Assembly (NCBI GenBank): GCA_022457155.1
Contig: JAJGOT010000003.1
Span: 3,212,501 to 3,276,500 of the forward strand
Length of the DNA stretch: 64,000 nt
Direction of reading: 5' to 3'
Source: Cladopsammia gracilis
Lineage: Eukaryota > Cnidaria > Anthozoa > Scleractinia > Dendrophylliidae
Part shown: positions 10,601 through 23,982 of the stretch, in pieces
How positions within the stretch are numbered: position 1 is the stretch's first letter
Layout of the letters: each line of letters starts with the position of its first letter
Notes under the pieces: generated by a model
Database searches by the model: none
What the model saw: the letters and a program-made list of their open reading frames with translations, nothing else
What the model was told of the DNA's origin: nothing
Position numbers and translations under genes: made by a program

Positions 10601-12253
10601 CACCTATTTCAAAAAAGGTTGCTATTGTGATCCATGATGCGTGATGCATGATACATGTTTCATAGCCCGCGGTGCGTTATGGGAGCATGTGCCTCGCCGT
10701 TGCAACTTCATATAAATACCTATTCTGAAGACCTCCGGTGGAGGTTTATTCGGTTCAGGCATTTTTTTTTTGCAGCTTTCGGAGGAGACGTGTTTCTTTC
10801 TAGGGGTGTCAAAAGTGGACTGTGAGGCGATATAAGCAGAACTTTCTAATTTCTCGCAGCGTAGAAGCATAAACGCATGGTGCCGAAGGTTTGGCAGCGT
10901 CATTTTCAGCCTCGAGAAAGGCTGATTATACAATGAATCGATGTTGCAAAACCCTGAACCATGACAATTTATAAACTGTCAATTCCGCTCTCGATTTTCT
11001 GTGCATATTATCTCTAAAGTTAATACAAATATTTCCGTAAATTCAAACGATTTATCTTGGACGAAAATACTCAATTATTTGACACCACGAGTCGCGACAC
11101 AATAAATTCGGCTGTAGATATAATATGCAAACTTAACGAAAACTTTGCTTCCGCCAGCAAGTGGGAATGTGAGCATCGGGCCTTCAAAACGAGTTGTGAA
11201 TTTTTCTCAACCACTCTCTCTAGCACGTCCGCGAATGCTACTTTTTTTCCCGTCTTCATTGTCTTCCTGACATAAACGCGGAAAACAAAAACACAAACAA
11301 ATGATAAACAATTGGAAATAATTCAACGGTAAAAATATTATCAGAAACATTCAGAATACAATAAAATCCCAATACTTACTTGATGGACAAAACCTTTTAA
11401 CTTTTCTAGTCGCAGCACTAAGGGTTGACGATTCTGACTTGCGCTTGCAACTGCTGTTGCCGTCCAACCCCAGAACACAAGCCATTGTTTCTGTTCTAAC
11501 GAATAGGCTTCAGCCAGCGTACGTAGTATCGTCAGACTCAGCAGATTCAGCAAAGCTCAGCAACTAGCCTCTCTATGTTTCGAGCTTGCCGCTCAAAAGG
11601 ACTCTTAAGGCCGGCACACACTAGGGGACATGTTGCGGGGACATGAAGCGGGGACATGTTGCAGCGACAGTTTTCCTCGTGTGACATCCCTGTTGCGGGG
11701 ACAGAATTTTGTCCCCGCAACATGTTGCACGAAATTCAGCTGGTTTGAATTCGTGCGTCATGCAAGCGGGTACAAAATGACCCCCATTTCGATGTCGCAT
11801 CGTGTGCACTGCTCTTGCAAACTGTCCCCGCTACAAAATATGTGTAGTAGGCTGCTTTTTCTTCTCTTCTTTTCAGCCAGTTGCGTATCCATCGTTTTCG
11901 GTCAACATAATTACACATTTCTTCATCTAGTAATATCATTGAATGTAGTAGAAGCTTCTTTTTCCTAACCATAGAGTCCGCCATCTTTCTTTGCTCGTAT
12001 GCTAGTTTCCAGGCGCCTTTAGTGATTTCTGTGATTTTTATACCTCAATTCGCTTTGTGTGCACCAGCTTGCGTACTGTTCCTGCAACATGCGCCAGTAT
12101 GCTGTGCACACGAAGGGGCTTGTCCCCGCTTCATGTCCCCGCAACATGTCCCCTAGTGTGTACCGGCCTTTACACAATGCAACGCGGGCTATGAAACATG
12201 GATCATGCATCACGCATCATGGATCATAAGAGCAACCTTTTTTGAAATAGGTG
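10601..12253. mobile_element. 1653-bp TA-flanked DNA element (unit copy 1)
   Basis: Inverted ends of about 80 bp start CACCTATTTCAAAAAAGG; TA flanks both sides (10599-10600 and 12254-12255). The empty site in unit copy 3 equals the flanks with a single TA. No transposase is seen; the interior contains a second, nested inverted-repeat element at 11609-12168. The tips match the MITE at 63101-63262. Confidence 0.93.
11609..12168. mobile_element. nested MITE, 560 bp (inside the 1653-bp element, copy 1)
   Basis: Ends are inverted repeats of about 50 bp starting ggccggyacacactagggga, with repeated ggggacatg/catgtcccc motifs. It lies in the interior of the 1653-bp element. Its own target duplication is not clear. 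Confidence 0.8.
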
Positions 12254-13567
12254 TATATATTAAAATATACTTTTTCATTTTACATTTGATTGGGATATAT
12301 TTCACAATACATAAACTAATACAATTTTCAATAAAAAAAAGTAGTTTCATTCCCTTATAATTTAAAATGTCAAAAAATGGCTAAAATCTTGAAGGCAAGG
12401 GAAAATATAGTTGTCTTAAAAAACGTTCTAGGATCGGAATCGATCCGTTTCTTATCCAAGCCAAAAATTTGAGCGAGGAAAGCATTCGACGCGTCGAATC
12501 GATGGATTGACTTTCTTACCTTGTGCTGGATACTATTTTTATACCAAAGCACAATAAAAGCTTACAGAAGCCTTCAAGCCTACAACCAAATGGTTAGCGG
12601 CTTTGTTTCCAGTGTCCTTGATGCGGGCATGTGATGATTAACACTGAAGAATACATTCGTAGATAATAAAGATTCACTAGCGCAACCCAGGCAACTAATG
12701 TTGTGGATTATAAGAAACAAGGAAGATACCGTTCCGTGTCAGCACTGACATTCAGGTGAGTGTGGCTCGCTCATAGCAAGGCTAGCAATGGTCCTTTTCT
12801 ACCTTGAAGTGTCGATCTTTCCGTTTGTTCTCGTTAGTTTGTTAAAACTTTTAATGGGAACACCAAAACATGCTAGATTCGGACACTTGTCACTCTTGAA
12901 TCCACAACCTACAATTATACAAAATGACCAATTCACACGCTAGGGTGATCGCTGATTTTTTTTTGTTCGCTAGTTCTAAGCGAAATTTCTGGAAAATCAA
13001 CCGTACCATTTGCTTTCCAACCGAAAATACTGGTTTTCTTGGCTAAATGGTAAGCACCCGGAGATCAAGGCAATTTTTCCCACAAAAACGACTTCGAAAC
13101 AAAATTCCGTGGAGACAAATTGCAGCGTGCAAGGAACCGACGGCGACAAATTGTATCACCACTGTAAACAGACGCGCTCACGGCAAGACAGATTCTACGA
13201 TTTGTCGGCCTGATATCTTAACTCGTAGGCATCGCGACAATGAAAATAATTCCATTTTATAGGAAATTGTCGAAGTAAAACTGATTTTTATAAGTCTGGC
13301 TGATTTTGAATTCTGTGATAATGTTTTCAAGTCTTAAAAATACCGGGCGGCAAATCGAAGTGATCGAAACAAATACGGCTCTAAGAATCGGAAGAAAAGA
13401 GTTTTGGGGATTTAAACTAGCATAACGAACAAAGAGCACTTTAAATTAGCTGCCTTTTCGATTTTAATTCGCAAAGTTAAGGGAAACGCGAGTATAAATT
13501 ATTTTATAAGCGCTTGCGCTGCCCGCTCTCTGAAAGGTAAACACTGGAAAGGTAGAGTATACCTTCT

Positions 13568-13866
13568 GTAGCTCAGAAGGAGGTCGGACACTTATTGAGA
13601 ATTATATAACGTAATGTCGACACTTATAATTGTATTTTCAATAAATTTTTAAGTATAAAATGAAAATCTAAAATTCCCACTCAGGATTGAACCTGTGACC
13701 TCAGCTAGGCTTAGACTTACATAGTACCACTGTACCACCAAGCTTCTCGGGTAGTTTAGTCCTAAATTTAACTATATAAACTGCTACCCCCAACCTCAAC
13801 TGAAAGCTAACCAGTTACTCCGTTATATAAGTCTCAATAAGGTGTCCGACCTCCTTCTGAGCTATG
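13568..13866. mobile_element. 300-bp TIR element enclosing a tRNA-like sequence (unit copy 2)
   Basis: Second array copy of the element at 4781-5079, same ends; the tRNA-like core is at about 13675-13751, minus strand. Confidence 0.75.
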
Positions 13867-16009
13867 GAATCTAGATTCTACCCACTGGGAAAATCCATCA
13901 AAGTGGTCCTCCAACATGGCGGACGGTAATTCAAGGGTCACGTGAGCGCACACACACTATACGCGCAACATCAGGCTGCAACGTGCAACGCAACATTGTT
14001 GCGCGACAAGTTGCACGTTTTCAATACAGAGAGATTATTGAAAAACAATTCATTCGCCTTTGAAAATTTCCAGTCGCAAAATGTCATCCTACTACGAGCT
14101 CAACTCATTTGAAACGTAAATTCTTTCCAATCAACCCCTCCTGACAAAACGGTGACCAGTCCTTAAAAAGCTCAGGGCTTATTAATGTGAATTTCACGAT
14201 TGGAAGTACAAACATTGGGGCTTCATTACCGGTTTAATACGTGATACTCAGCAGGGAGATGCTCGAGAATGTCAATACATTGTATAAGCGCACATAAAGT
14301 GCCTGTGTTTGCCGTTTTTCCCTGGTTCCAGAATTAACATATTACAAGAAAGTGAAGAAATGTAATGTAACTTTGCCCAAAATCCTCGCAAGAGTGAACG
14401 AGTTAATTATCCGGCATTCAGATATATGTTTGGTGTTTTGCTTCAGTTGCTAAGCGACAGTGAAAGTGAAAAACTAATGGGTTGAAATAGTTATCAAACG
14501 GCCAAACAAAACGATTTAAAATATCATTGCTGCGTATTGACTTCTAATTTAATTTGTTCTCCCTTGAACAAGCAAAAAACTCACGCTGAGTGTAAACTGA
14601 TGTCGTGAAGCGAAACAATTCACTTCCTCTGACTGGAAAGATCTCGTACGTGCCTGAGCAAGTCTGGCACATGAAAAAGATTTCGAATCCACCTTCCATC
14701 TTGCCAGAATCAGTTATTTGATGAACTCAGCGTGTTGTATAGTTGATAGTCTGGTTTCCTCTAGTGTGAATTTCACCGGATAGCTTTTTGGGAAAGTATG
14801 AAAACCGTGATATCGAGCAATGTACATCTAACCTATGCAATAAGAACAATTCTCAGTCAAGTTAACTCACCTTCGTCTCTCTCGCATGTCGTTCTTCCAA
14901 GCGTAATGTTTATTCTTCAAACAATGCTTGGTCTTTTCGGACCAAATGTTTTGCGGTCTTTATGCTTCTGATCCTTCGTGTTAATAACTAAGCAACAGAC
15001 CACCAAGGCTACTCTGCTCCTAGAATTGTTACCCTCAACAGAAACAGGCGATGTTTACGATGGCTTTATTTTACCACAACTATCAGAATTCATTTCATTT
15101 GATGCTTTCTTATTGAAATTTTGTACGCCTGGTTGAGCTTAAATGACAATAGCAATGACATGAGAAATTACAAAACTCAAGGATTCTGGTAATTGCAGCC
15201 GTAAATGGCGCCATCATGACTTACCGGAAGCTACATAATATGACAACCTCTGGCTGAAGCTTGCAACCCTTAACCCTTAGCTTCAGTGCTTAGAGAAGTG
15301 TAGATCTTCCTTACAACACACACAATCTTTTTTACATACAAAGGCTATTTTCATTTGAAAAAAGTAATGATAACGGCGCATAAAAATTAAACAAATCAAC
15401 GTCAATTTTTATGCGTCTGTCCTCTTGCCGATCATGCATGAACTGAAGGTGACCCTTCGGCGCATATGCTTTTGTTCTCAGTTTACCTACAAAAAAATTG
15501 TTTTATCAACTGATCCACAGGGTGAAATAAGGCGTTTCCGTCTCCGTTTTGATAACGGTTACTTAACGGAAACGTGAATTTCCGTAAGCGGAAATTTAAC
15601 TATCCGTTGCGGGAAACAAGAGTATACGTTACTTTTCAGTCGCTGCGGAGTCGCGGAAACGCATCACTCATGTATCCGCAAGGTTTACTTCTTGCGTAAT
15701 CCCCATTAACCGTCATGTTTACGCACCTCGTAATTTCGACGGACACACAATTATCCGTAGGGTTTCCTAAATGTGAAAGGCCGGAAACTTAGAGAATTCG
15801 CTATTAATCGTCATGTTTACGCACCTCGTAGTGATTCGGTGGACACACAATTATCCATAGGGTTTCCTAAATGTGTTATTCTGTAAATAAAAGATTGCCC
15901 ATTTTCAAATACGATAAAAACATCTAATTCATATTTCATACTTCTCACTTCTTATTCCACATAATCATATAGTAAGTTGTTGATAAGCTACACGGTACGT
16001 ATTTTTATA

Positions 16010-17662
16010 CACCTATTTCAAAAAAGGTTGCTATTGTGATCCATGATGCGTGATGCATGATACATGTTTCATAGCCCGCGGTGTGTTATGGGAGCATGTG
16101 CTTCACCGTTGCAACTTCATATAAATACCTATTCTGAAGACCTCCGGTGGAGGTTTATTCGGTTCAGGCATTTTTTTTTTGCAGCTTTCGGAGGAGACGT
16201 GTTTCTTTCTAGGGGTGTCAAAAGTGGACTGTGAGGCGATATAAGCAGAACTTTCTAATTTCTCGCAGCGTAGAAGCATAAACGCATGGTGCCGAAGGTT
16301 TGGCAGCGTCATTTTCAGCCTCGAGAAAGGCTGATTATACAATGAATCGATGTTGCAGAACCCTGAACCATGACAATTTATAAACTGTCAATTCCGCTCT
16401 CGATTTTCTGTGCATATTATCTCTAAAGTTAATACAAATATTTCCGTAAATTCAAACGATTTATCTTGGACGAAAATACTCAATTATTTGACACCACGAG
16501 TCGCGACACAATAAATTCGGCTGTAGATATAATATGCAAACTTAACGAAAACTTTGCTTCCGCCAGCAAGTGGGAATGTGAGCATCGGGCCTTCAAAACG
16601 AGTTGTGAATTTTTCTCAACCACTCTCTCTAGCACGTCCGTGAATGCTACTTTTTTTCCCGTCTTCATTGTCTTCCTGACATAAACGCGGAAAACAAAAA
16701 CACAAACAAATGATAAACAATTGGAAATAATTCAACGGTAAAAATATTATCAGAAACATTCAGAATACAATAAAATCCCAATACTTACTTGATGGACAAA
16801 ACCTTTTAACTTTTCTAGTCGCAGCACTAAGGGTTGACGATTCTGACTTGCGCTTGCAACTGCTGTTGCCGTCCAACCCCAGAACACAAGCCATTGTTTC
16901 TGTTCTAACGAATAGGCTTCAGCCAGCGTACGTAGTATCGTCAGACTCAGCAGATTCAGCAAAGCTCAGCAACTAGCCTCTCTATGTTTCGAGCTTGCCG
17001 CTCAAAAGGACTCTTAAGGCCGGCACACACTAGGGGACATGTTGCGGGGACATGAAGCGGGGACATGTTGCAGCGACAGTTTTCCTCGTGTGACATCCCT
17101 GTTGCGGGGACAGAATTTTGTCCCCGCAACATGTTGCACGAAATTCAGCTGGTTTGAATTCGTGCGTCATGCAAGCGGGTACAAAATGACCCCCATTTCG
17201 ATGTCGCATCGTGTGCACTGCTCTTGCAAACTGTCCCCGCTACAAAATATGTGTAGTAGGCTGCTTTTTCTTCTCTTCTTTTCAGCCAGTTGCGTATCCA
17301 TCGTTTTCGGTCAACATAATTACACATTTCTTCATCTAGTAATATCATTGAATGTAGTAGAAGCTTCTTTTTCCTAACCATAGAGTCCGCCATCTTTCTT
17401 TGCTCGTATGCTAGTTTCCAGGCGCCTTTAGTGATTTCTGTGATTTTTATACCTCAATTCGCTTTGTGTGCACCAGCTTGCGTACTGTTCCTGCAACATG
17501 CGCCAGTATGCTGTGCACACGAAGGGGCTTGTCCCCGCTTCATGTCCCCGCAACATGTCCCCTAGTGTGTACCGGCCTTTACACAATGCAACGCGGGCTA
17601 TGAAACATGGATCATGCATCACGCATCATGGATCATAAGAGCAACCTTTTTTGAAATAGGTG
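16010..17662. mobile_element. 1653-bp TA-flanked DNA element (unit copy 2)
   Basis: Same length and same position in the unit as 10601-12253, TA on both sides (16008-16009 and 17663-17664). The shared site shows it was copied with the unit rather than inserted twice. Confidence 0.93.
17018..17577. mobile_element. nested MITE, 560 bp (copy 2)
   Basis: Array duplicate of the nested element at 11609-12168. Confidence 0.8.
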
Positions 17663-18976
17663 TATATATTAAAATATACTTTTTCATTTTACATTTGATT
17701 GGGATATATTTCACAATACATAAACTAATACAATTTTCAATAAAAAAAGTAGTTTCATTCCCTTATAATTTAAAATGTCAAAAAATGGGCTAAAATCTTG
17801 AAGGCAAGGGAAAATATAGTTGTCTTAAAAAACGTTCTAGGATCGGAATCGATCCGTTTCTTATCCAAGCCAAAAATTTGAGCGAGGAAAGCATTCGACG
17901 CGTCGAATCGATGGATTGACTTTCTTACCTTGTGCTGGATACTATTTTTATACCAAAGCACAATAAAAGCTTACAGAAGCCTTCAAGCCTACAACCAAAT
18001 GGTTAGCGGCTTTGTTTCCAGTGTCCTTGATGCGGGCATGTGATGATTAACACTGAAGAATACATTCGTAGATAATAAAGATTCACTAGCGCAACCCAGG
18101 CAACTAATGTTGTGGATTATAAGAAACAAGGAAGATACCGTTCCGTGTCAGCACTGACATTCAGGTGAGTGTGGCTCGCTCATAGCAAGGCTAGCAATGG
18201 TCCTTTTCTACCTTGAAGTGTCGATCTTTCCGTTTGTTCTCGTTAGTTTGTTAAAACTTTTAATGGGAACACCAAAACATGCTAGATTCGGACACTTGTC
18301 ACTCTTGAATCCACAACCTACAATTATACAAAATGACCAATTCACACGCTAGGGTGATCGCTGATTTTTTTTTGTTCGCTAGTTCTAAGCGAAATTTCTG
18401 GAAAATCAACCGTACCATTTGCTTTCCAACCGAAAATACTGGTTTTCTTGGCTAAATGGTAAGCACCCGGAGATCAAGGCAATTTTTCCCACAAAAACGA
18501 CTTCGAAACAAAATTCCGTGGAGACAAATTGCAGCGTGCAAGGAACCGACGGCGACAAATTGTATCACCACTGTAAACAGACGCGCTCACGGCAAGACAG
18601 ATTCTACGATTTGTCGGCCTGATATCTTAACTCGTAGGCATCGCGACAATGAAAATAATTCCATTTTATAGGAAATTGTCGAAGTAAAACTGATTTTTAT
18701 AAGTCTGGCTGATTTTGAATTCTGTGATAATGTTTTCAAGTCTTAAAAATACCGGGCGGCAAATCGAAGTGATCGAAACAAATACGGCTCTAAGAATCGG
18801 AAGAAAAGAGTTTTGGGGATTTAAACTAGCATAACGAACAAAGAGCACTTTAAATTAGCTGCCTTTTCGATTTTAATTCGCAAAGTTAAGGGAAACGCGA
18901 GTATAAATTATTTTATAAGCGCTTGCGCTGCCCGCTCTCTGAAAGGTAAACACTGGAAAGGTAGAGTATACCTTCT

Positions 18977-19275
18977 GTAGCTCAGAAGGAGGTCGGACAC
19001 TTATTGAGAATTATATAACGTAATGTCGACACTTATAATTGTATTTTCAATAAATTTTTAAGTATAAAATGAAAATCTAAAATTCCCACTCAGGATTGAA
19101 CCTGTGACCTCAGCTAGGCTTAGACTTACATAGTACCACTGTACCACCAAGCTTCTCGGGTTGTTTAGTCCTAAATTTAACTATATAAACTGCTACCCCC
19201 AACCTCAACTGAAAGCTAACCAGTTACTCCGTTATATAAGTCTCAATAAGGTGTCCGACCTCCTTCTGAGCTATG
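18977..19275. mobile_element. 300-bp TIR element enclosing a tRNA-like sequence (unit copy 3)
   Basis: Third array copy; the tRNA-like core is at about 19084-19160, minus strand. Because all three units have it, it inserted before the triplication. Confidence 0.75.
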
Positions 19276-21410
19276 GAATCTAGATTCTACCCACTGGGAA
19301 AATCCATCAAAGTGGTCCTCCAACATGGCGGACGGTAATTCAAGGGTCACGTGAGCGCACACACACTATACGCGCAACATCAGGCTGCAACGTGCAACGC
19401 AACATTGTTGCGCGACAAGTTGCACGTTTTCAATACAGAGAGATTATTGAAAAACAATTCATTCGCCTTTGAAAATTTCCAGTCGCAAAATGTCATCCTA
19501 CTACGAGCTCAACTCATTTGAAACGTAAATTCTTTCCAATCAACCCCTCCTGACAAAACGGTGACCAGTCCTTAAAAAGCTCAGGGCTTATTAATGTGAA
19601 TTTCACGATTGGAAGTACAAACATTGGGGCTCCATTACCGGTTTAATACGTGATACTCAGCAGGGAGATGCTCGAGAATGTCAATACATTGTATAAGCGC
19701 ACATAAAGTGCCTGTGTTTGCCGTTTTTCCCTGGTTCCAGAATTAACATATTACAAGAAAGTGAAGAAATGTAATGTAACTTTGCCCAAAATCCTCGCAA
19801 GAGTGAACGAGTTAATTATCCGGCATTCAGATATATGTTTGGTGTTTTGCTTCAGTTGCTAAGCGACAGTGAAAGTGAAAAACTAATGGGTTGAAATAGT
19901 TATCAAACGGCCAAACAAAACGATTTAAAATATCATTGCTGCGTATTGACTTCTAATTTAATTTGTTCTCCCTTGAACAAGCAAAAAACTCACGCTGAGT
20001 GTAAACTGATGTCGTGAAGCGAAACAATTCACTTCCTCTGACTGGAAAGATCTCGTTCGTGCCTGAGCAAGTCTGGCACATGAAAAAGATTTCGAATCCA
20101 CCTTCCATCTTGCCGGAATCAGTTATTTGATGAACTAAAGTCAGCGTGTTGTATAGTTGATAGTCTGGTTTCCTCTAGTGTGAATTTCACCGGATAGCTT
20201 TTTGGGAAAGTATGAAAACCGTGATATCGAGCAATGTACATCTAACCTATGCAATAAGAACAATTCTCAGTCAAGTTAACTCACCTTCGTCTCTCTCGCA
20301 TGTCGTTCTTCCAAGCGTAATGTTTATTCTACAAACAATGCTTGGTCTTTTCAGTCCAAATGTTTTGCGGTCTTTAAGCTTCTGATCCTTCGTGTTAATC
20401 ACTAAGCAACAGACCACCAAGGCTACTCTGCTTCCAGAATTGTTACCCTCAACAGAAACAGGCGATGTTTACGATGGCTTTATTTTACCACAACTATCAG
20501 AATTCATTTCATTTGATGCTTTCTTATTGAAATTTTGTACGCCTGGTTGAGCTTAAATGACAATAGCAATGACATGAGAAATTACAAAACTCAAGGATTC
20601 TGGTAATTGCAGCCGTAAATGGCGCCATCATGACTTACCGGAAGCTACATAATATGACAACCTCTGGCTGAAGCTTGCAACCCTTAACCCTTAGCTTCAG
20701 TGCTTAGAGAAGTGTAGATCTTCCTTACAACACACACAATCTTTTTTACATACAAAGGCTATTTTCATTTGAAAAAAGTAATGATAACGGCGCATAAAAA
20801 TTAAACAAATCAACGTCAATTTTTATGCGTCTGTCCTCTTGCCGATCATGCATGAACTGAAGGTGACCCTTCGGCGCATATGCTTTTGTTCTCAGTTTAC
20901 CTACAAAAAAATTGTTTTATCAACTGATCCACAGGGTGAAATAAGGCGTTTCCGTCTCCGTTTTGATAACGGTTACTTAACGGAAACGTGAATTTCCGTA
21001 AGCGGAAATTTAACTATCCGTTGCGGGAAACAAGAGTATACGTTACTTTTCAGTCGCTGCGGAGTCGCGGAAACGCATCACTCATGTATCCGCAAGGTTT
21101 ACTTCTTGCGTAATCCCCATTAACCGTCATGTTTACGCACCTCGTAATTTCGACGGACACACAATTATCCGTAGGGTTTCCTAAATGTGAAAGGCCGGAA
21201 ACTTAGAGAATTCGCTATTAATCGTCATGTTTACGCACCTCGTAGTGATTCGGTGGACACACAATTATCCATAGGGTTTCCTAAATGTGTTATTCTGTAA
21301 ATAAAAGATTGCCCATTTTCAAATACGATAAAAACATCTAATTCATATTTCATACTTCTCACTTCTTATTCCACATAATCATATAGTAAGTTGTTGATAA
21401 GCTACACGGT

Positions 21411-21440
21411 ACGTATTTTTATATATATTAAAATATACTT
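21411..21440. other. empty target site of the 1653-bp element
   Basis: Sequence acgtatttttatatatatta is exactly what is left when the element and one TA are removed from copies 1 and 2. It fixes a TA duplication and clean element boundaries. Confidence 0.9.
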
Positions 21441-21537
21441 TTTCATTTTACATTTGATTGGGATATATTTCACAATACATAAACTATTACAATTTTAATA
21501 AAAAAAAGTAGTTTCATTCCCTTATAATTTAAAATGT

Positions 21538-23388
21538 AATGTCGCGTTGCCAGCAACAAAAACGATAAAAAAAAAAACAATTTGCAACTGGTTATGATGC
21601 AATGTACTTATAACAATAATAGCTATCAGCTTTATAACTGGCAGCGTGAAATACAAATTTGAAAGGGAAACGTTCATTGTTTCAACAATTTTGAGCATTT
21701 TACAGGTTTTTGAGATAAAAAAAATGAAAACCAAAATCATATTAATAGCATTCTCCTCCCGATTTTACACCAAGCCTTCTTAGAATGAATTTATTATTCA
21801 TTTTCATTAATAATTTCAGTAATGCCCTCGGTGTGTGGTGTCACGTGCACCGTGTCCCATGAGGATAATTTGATAGGTTTCCGATATTTTCATTTATCAC
21901 ATATTTCTTCTCTTTTCTATTTGCCAAATCGCTTTTAACCTGTCAAATTTGCACGTGGCATCAAATTTAGACTTCTGAATCAAGTCTTTTTTTTTAAATT
22001 AGTAGAGCAGATCATTTAAAGTGGATATAACCCCAAAACGTTTTTTTGCTTAAAAACATTTACTACTTTTCTGATCAAAATGCCGCAAAAATTTTGATTT
22101 TGCTTAACCCCGATTTTTTATGGCCCGCCAAAATTCGGTTTTCAAAATCACCGCCGCGTTTTAGAAGACTGGGACCGAGTGACGTCACGGAAGTATGTTC
22201 CCCGTGGCGTCGTCTGGTGTTATGTACTAGATACCCAGCAGTCTGAAATTCTTACCGTTTTTCCACGAAAAATTTCAGCAGAATTTTCATTCGAACCTGC
22301 TAAGAGTACTCGATTTCTGCGTGACCCATAAATACCAAGCGACCTCTGAACATTGAATTGTACTGAATTGTACACTTCGCCCCGGCATGGATACACATAT
22401 TATAAATAATAAATACAACAGTATGTGGTGGCGGAAATCCGCCCTGGGTCGTCTCACATCTTTACTCAATAGCGTATAAACTGAGAGGAACGTGTATGGA
22501 AAGCATCGAGATTTTATAGTAGGCCCAAGTTCGACAACTTCGAAGCCAAGATAATGTTTTTAACCCTTTCAGTACTAAGCTACTGGAGGTTTCTGAAACA
22601 GTTTTCGCAAGCAAGGCGATCTGTATAATTTTGTGAATGTATATGAAGAGTTCTAATGAAAACATCCGCTGATTCATAGCACCGAAGGGAAGGTTTCTTA
22701 TTGTGACGTCACTATTTGGCCGTTGTTTATTCAGTTTTCAGCAAGTATTGGCTTAATTAGTGCTTTTTTCGAGCCATTTGCAACTGCAGAAGCCCCCAGA
22801 CTGACATCATGAAGCTAGAATGGTGGGTAGAGGCGAGCTTCTGAAAGAAACCAGAGGTGAGAGACGATTTCACGATGATTTGGGCGCTGAAAGTGATCGA
22901 AACGACGCGTGAGTTAAGTTGTCTCTCTGGCCGTTCTGTGGTTGGATTCCAGCACCCACCAAGGCATGTTGGGCGAGTTTTCACTTGTAAAGAATGCAAT
23001 CGGTGCAAATTTTTGCCAGTGGGACTGGGTGGTTCGGACACTTATAAAAAATATATGAAATTGCAACCGGGGGAGTTCTACGCGGCCGGTATGGATAAAT
23101 TACCCAGAATACCTTTCGGTCATGAATTGGTCGTGAACAAGGGATTACAGATTTGGCTAATCGAATGGCTGTTGCGCAGCACGCTGATGGATTCAGAAGG
23201 AAATTTTCACGCAAATACCAAGGAAAGAGATTGATTTTGTCTGTGAATTTAGACTTTTGATCTTGAAATTAATTTTTATGCAAACAATTTGAATACAAAG
23301 GTGCGTGTTTTTTATTGTTGTTCTAGGGCATGGAAATAGGCATTGTTGTATTTGCTACAGAAAAAACGGTCACATGCAGCCAAATTTG
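21538..23388. other. intergenic, no gene recognised
   Basis: AT-rich sequence with repeat-like patches. About 22020-22250 resembles a dispersed repeat (aaagtggatataacccc, later gagtgacgtcacgg). About 22757-23235 has an open frame containing a CKECNRC pattern but no recognisable domain. Nothing here extends the broken kinase paralogue K1 downstream. Confidence 0.45.
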
Positions 23389-23982
23389 GGTGTTGTAGTC
23401 AGCTGCCAAAGCTTGAAAAAATTACCGGTTGGTACTATCAATGAGTCATTCTGATCGTGTGTTCCGATTTGACACCGGCTTTGAAGTTCACGTACTCGGC
23501 ATTGACGGCATTGTTCCGCCTCTAACAAAAGTCCAACTTGTCTTTCTCTTTCCCTCGTGGTTATAATTTCTTGCTCGTTTGTTCGTAGCTGACTTTGCAG
23601 TTTCATAACTTGCTGTCGTTGTTCCTCTTCATTCATTCTTCTGCCATTCAATTCGTGCTCTTTTGTTTCTAACTGAATTTGCAGTTCATTAACTCGGCTT
23701 TGTTTCGCCTCTATCAAAACTTCAACAGTCAGGCGTTCCTTCATGGTCATTACTTCTTGTTCTTTTGTTCGCAACTTACTTTGAAGCTTGTATATCTTTC
23801 TGTTTCAATTTTTCTTGGAATGTATTAAATTCTTGGAATGTATTAAATTGTTCATACAGCCCTATTTCTTCCTCTTTTGTTAAATTCAATATACTTTGCC
23901 TCACGTCCTGGTCGTTTTTCCTTCTCGATCGCATTCTTTGCTCGTCAGTAGTGCGCATATCCTGGGATAAATTCTGTCCCAT
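23389..23982 (-). pseudogene. K1: broken coiled-coil kinase paralogue, kinase domain lost
   Basis: Begins MGQNLSQDMRT at 23982, close to K2's start, and keeps the NDQDVRQSIL and KEEEIGLYEQFNTFQE blocks. The six-residue FNTFQE is duplicated in tandem. A stop/frame change follows near 23776. The frame resumes as coiled-coil repeats (NELQIQLETKE, MKLQSQLRTNE), then loses homology to K2 near 23450. No kinase domain or second exon follows downstream in the preceding 2 kb. The 5' leader with its splice acceptor (exon edge about 24113) is kept, as is duplicated upstream DNA to about 26150. A transcript could at most make a short myristoylatable coiled-coil peptide. Confidence 0.85.

Larger units (their letters stand above)
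3580..12367. repeat. tandem unit copy 1 (8.79 kb, carries two transposon insertions)
   Basis: First of three direct repeats that begin at tgtcaaaaaatgg and end at ataatttaaaatg. Removing the 3371-bp element (5550-8920) and the 1653-bp element (10601-12253) leaves about 3.76 kb, matching copy 3. Identity to the other copies is very high, with only scattered substitutions and small indels. No host coding gene is recognised; reading frames are short and shared only because the DNA is duplicated. Confidence 0.95.
12368..17775. repeat. tandem unit copy 2 (5.41 kb, carries one transposon insertion)
   Basis: Direct repeat of copy 1, immediately abutting it. It has the uninterrupted sequence at the site where copy 1 carries the 3371-bp element (near 14336), and carries the 1653-bp element at 16010-17662. 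Confidence 0.95.
17776..21537. repeat. tandem unit copy 3 (3.76 kb, no large insertions)
   Basis: Shortest and presumably most ancestral form of the unit. It lacks both large elements; the 1653-bp element's empty site is at about 21411-21440. After the shared end ataatttaaaatgt the sequence diverges from the start of a unit, marking the array edge. Confidence 0.95.

Noticed and set aside
11630..11968. 112-codon frame in the array elements
   Set aside because: Starts in the terminal inverted repeat of a MITE and has no domain; duplicated only because the unit is.
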